This document shows, in pieces, positions 14,395 through 16,438 of a stretch of 16,438 bases of DNA. How positions within the stretch are numbered: position 1 is the first letter of the stretch; every line of letters starts with the position of its first letter. The translations under genes and the position numbers were made by a program. This DNA comes from CAUZJO01 sp963580245 (GTDB taxonomy: Bacteria; Sumerlaeota; Sumerlaeia; MVZB01): the NCBI GenBank assembly GCA_963580245.1, contig CAUZJO010000108.1:1-16438 (forward strand), read 5' to 3'. Under the pieces are notes generated by a model. That model saw nothing but the letters and a program-made list of their open reading frames with translations, was not told the origin of the DNA and searched no databases.

Positions 14395-14567
14395 CGTTCT
14401 TTCTCCTCTTTTCATTTGAGTTGTCCTCACCTAGAGAAAGGCACCGACCCTTGACGAGCCGTCCCCCCCTACGACATGCTTCCACGATTACTCCTTTCCC
14501 CAGATATGTAACCCCCCACGGGTGCCGATCAGACCTCGGCGCGCGAACGATTCGGCGCAACCGGTTT

Positions 14568-15197
14568 TCACGGGTGGTTGGGAGGGGCCCCATAGCCCGT
14601 GCCAAACCCCCACGTATCGTGGTACCAAACGTCGCCTTTGCTAACCGTCCCGTTCGTGGGATCGTAGAACAACAATGGCAAGAGCGGCTGAGCAACGTCG
14701 TCCCCCCCCGCGTCTTGCCACCACCCGAGGTCGGGACCCGCGCTCACCATTGACCAGTGATAAGCCGAGAAAATCCAGAAAGGCGGCAGATTGTAGTCCT
14801 TCGAATTAAAAAACACGCTGGCGTTTTTGCCTTTTGGGGTTGTCCACGTATTGCTGTTGAAAAAATCAAAGGGAATCTCGGTGATATAAGCGATGGGAGT
14901 CGTTAACCTTTTTCCGATTGTTTGGGCCGAGTAGTCCGTTCGAAGAAACCAACTCATCCTGGGATTTTTATCGTTAGGACGCGTCCAATAGGCCAGATTG
15001 CGGCCATAATCCGTTTCATAGGCCCGCAACGCGGTGACGATGGCCTTCATGTCAGCCTTTGTTCGTGATATCTTGGACCGGGTCTGCGCTTCCAGGAAAT
15101 TGGGAACGGCAATGGCCGCCAAAATCGCGATGATCGCCACCACGATCAGAAGCTCGATCAAAGTGAATGCTTTCCTGTTATTGCGATGGCCGCGCAA
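14568..15197 (-). CDS. Type II secretion-type pseudopilin (prepilin cleavage/methylation motif)
   Basis: The conserved N-terminus is RKAFTLIELLIVVAII, then AILAAIAVPNFLEAQTRSKI. This is the prepilin-peptidase site (Ala in place of the usual Gly at -1) followed by the hydrophobic helix and Glu5. The globular part has MVSAGPDLGWW and YDPTNGTVSKGDVWY, phrases typical of pseudopilin-like proteins in Hydrogenedentota and Sumerlaeota, where many copies occur per genome. Cleavage and N-methylation would place it in a T2SS or pilus-like fibre of the inner membrane. The start is uncertain. TTG at 15197 gives a normal short leader and 209 residues but has no good ribosome-binding site. The frame stays open to a GTG at 15419, which would give an 84-residue leader, far too long for the class. 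The frame and product are certain; the start is not. Confidence 0.85.
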   Translation of the reverse strand: MRGHRNNRKAFTLIELLIVVAIIAILAAIAVPNFLEAQTRSKISRTKADMKAIVTALRAYETDYGRNLAYWTRPNDKNPRMSWFLRTDYSAQTIGKRLTTPIAYITEIPFDFFNSNTWTTPKGKNASVFFNSKDYNLPPFWIFSAYHWSMVSAGPDLGWWQDAGGDDVAQPLLPLLFYDPTNGTVSKGDVWYHDTWGFGTGYGAPPNHP

Positions 15198-15481
15198 GCA
15201 CGGGGCAGTGTAACCGGATAAATCCGTATGCGGCGCACTCGAAAGGCATCGACTGAGGTTTTTGAGCGTTTTGTCGCCGACGTGATTGGAATGGGCAGTG
15301 TGGTTCGTGGCGACTTCTCGGAGAGATGCGGCGACTTGGAAGCACTGGGCTATAGGCACGCCGTGACGACTCCTGCCAAGGGCCGCAAAACCGCTTCGGA
15401 CTGGTTGCCATGAGGACACCGAGTGCTCGTGCCGTTAAAAACGGGGATAGAATTTTCTCTCATGTCCACCGACAGTGAGGC
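15198..15481 (-). promoter_or_regulatory. Long 5' leader of the pseudopilin gene
   Basis: If transcription starts near 15475 and translation at 15197, the leader is about 280 bases. It stays open in the pseudopilin frame from 15419 but lacks recognisable protein motifs. It includes a small CCGTT/AACGG hairpin near 15434-15446. It could hold a regulatory RNA structure, or simply an untranslated region with a misplaced start. Confidence 0.35.
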
Positions 15482-15510
15482 ATGATAGAGATGCGCCTGC
15501 TTTTTGTCAA
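15482..15510 (-). promoter_or_regulatory. Near-perfect sigma-70 promoter of the pseudopilin gene
   Basis: On the minus strand TTGACA (15510-15505) is followed after exactly 17 bases by TATCAT (15487-15482). This is a perfect -35 box with a one-mismatch -10 box. AT-rich DNA lies upstream (AAAAAAGG), as expected for an UP-like element. It would drive the pseudopilin gene and perhaps the two secreted-module genes behind it. Confidence 0.7.
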
Positions 15511-15969
15511 GCCTTTTTTCAGGATCTTTTCCTAATGGTCCGCTTCCGTGGAATATGCCACAGAACCCGGACTGGCTAAGACGGGTCAGTTTTGGTCAGC
15601 CCCTTGGATATCTACAACCGTTTCCTTAGTCGCATGTGCGCTATTCCGGGCCCGGGATTTCGACTTCCCAACAACCGCAAAACCTCTCTATTCAAGAGAT
15701 TATCGCCATAACCTCTTTATTGTCAATACCTCACGTGCATCCAAGGCAAATTTCGCGTGCGTGGTTCTTAGGCAACTTGATTCGGCCATAAGGTAATTCT
15801 TAATCGCCTGGAAGCCCGCTTCTATTTCGTGTGAACACCCGGTGTAGAGTAACCATTGTACGTTCATCGCGGGGATTTGAGGAGGTTGCCTTCCTCCTCC
15901 ACCGCTGTAACACGTATGCATCATTTTAACGCACACTGTTTCGTCATCCCCAAATTCCAGTGTAGTGTC
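15511..15969. other. Intergenic stretch without recognisable gene
   Basis: Short reading frames here (for example 15548-15796 plus, 15700-15936 minus) have no motif and no ribosome-binding site, and are taken as chance. A GAGGAGG/CCTCCTC hairpin lies at 15879-15899. The right part (about 15940-15969) probably contains the end of the IS630-type element whose gene begins at 15970, but the terminal repeat cannot be confirmed without its other end. Confidence 0.45.
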
Positions 15970-16438
15970 TCACGCTGATTGCAGATTACCCAGTGTGGCG
16001 CGGGCGCGGCGGACTTTTTCGAGAATCGTCTCGGTCTTGGCGGTCCAAGTAATGGATCGGGGGTCCTTGTTATGAGCGTCGATATAATCGGTAATGGTTT
16101 GAATCAGTTCGGGCACATCGGCGAAAGCTCCGCGCCGGATGCACTTGTCGGTCAGGTCGCGGAACCAGCGTTCGATCAGGTTGAGCCAGGAACTGGAGGT
16201 TGGCGTGAAGTGCATATGAAAGCACTTGTGGCGCGCCAGCCATTTGTGGACCTTGGGATGTTTGTGCGTCGCATAGTTGTCGGCGATGATGTGCAACTCC
16301 AACTCGGCCGGGGTCTGCGCGTCGATGAGTTTGAGGAACTTGATCCATTCCTGATGGCGATGGCGGCTCATACACGTTCCGATCAGTCGGCCTTGCGCCA
16401 ATTCGATCGCGGCGAACAGCGTCGTCGTGCCGTTGGGT
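15970..16438 (-). CDS. IS630-family transposase, C-terminal part, cut by window edge
   Basis: The frame is open from the right edge (NGTTTLFAAIELAQGRLIGT) to a stop at 15970, giving about 156 residues of the C-terminal half. It shows the IS630/Tc1-type DDE core: IIADNYATHKHPKVHKWL contains the second catalytic Asp, and FTPTSSSWLNLIERWFRDLT contains the catalytic Glu, spaced about 35 residues apart as in the family. The helical end (VRRARATLGNLQSA) is normal, so the 3' end looks intact. Whether the element is complete depends on sequence beyond the window. It inserts near a pseudopilin gene in a region with two other transposase remnants. Confidence 0.93.
   Translation of the reverse strand, partial: PNGTTTLFAAIELAQGRLIGTCMSRHRHQEWIKFLKLIDAQTPAELELHIIADNYATHKHPKVHKWLARHKCFHMHFTPTSSSWLNLIERWFRDLTDKCIRRGAFADVPELIQTITDYIDAHNKDPRSITWTAKTETILEKVRRARATLGNLQSA

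Noticed and set aside
15548..15936. Two short open frames between the pseudopilin promoter and the IS630 gene
   Set aside because: No similarity to any family I know, no start signals, and the codon use looks random.

Overview
The window looks like a metagenomic or environmental bacterial chromosome segment of fairly high GC. Three traits suggest a Gram-negative, polysaccharide-degrading lineage with large genomes, such as Hydrogenedentota, Sumerlaeota or the Planctomycetes/Lentisphaerae neighbourhood. They are a type II pseudopilin with the AFTLIELL start and a YDPTNGTVSKGD tail, secreted proteins with Pro-Thr linkers, and a CRTAC1/ASPIC-UnbV beta-propeller. The phylum is an inference from protein style only.

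Layout: (1) 1-480, the N-terminal part of a secreted protein on the minus strand, cut by the window edge. (2) 481-1686, mostly non-coding, with an IS3-type transposase remnant (976-1185), a strong inverted repeat beside it and a near-consensus promoter (1487-1515) facing right. (3) 1687-3534, an FG-GAP/ASPIC-UnbV beta-propeller protein closed by a hairpin. (4) 3535-4433, a scar where the C-terminal end of a DDE transposase abuts the C-terminal half of a corrinoid (B12-binding) protein. (5) 9037-4468 on the minus strand, a tight operon: SDR dehydrogenase, then a XylF-like binding protein, a XylG-like double ATPase and a XylH-like permease. (6) 9038-9360, a divergent control region with a good promoter for the SDR operon and two near-identical 24-base sites in inverted orientation. 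(7) 9361-11622, a secreted glycoside-hydrolase-like protein of about 750 residues. (8) 14394-11778 on the minus strand, two tandem paralogous secreted proteins built from one module (single copy, then two copies joined by a Pro-Thr linker). (9) 14568-15197, a pseudopilin preceded by a near-perfect promoter. (10) 15970 to the right edge, a partial IS630-type transposase.

How the parts may work together: the divergent pair of transcription units in (5)-(7) reads as a sugar-scavenging locus. A secreted hydrolase would release a sugar outside the cytoplasm, XylFGH would import it, and the SDR would oxidise it. The paired sites between them suggest one regulator controls both directions. The nature of the sugar is not proven; XylFGH similarity points to xylose or a related pentose or hexose.

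The least explained content is the tandem secreted module family beside the pseudopilin (13.5-15.5 kb) and the paired operator-like sites at 9.1-9.2 kb. Fragments of three different transposase families show that the region has been rearranged repeatedly.
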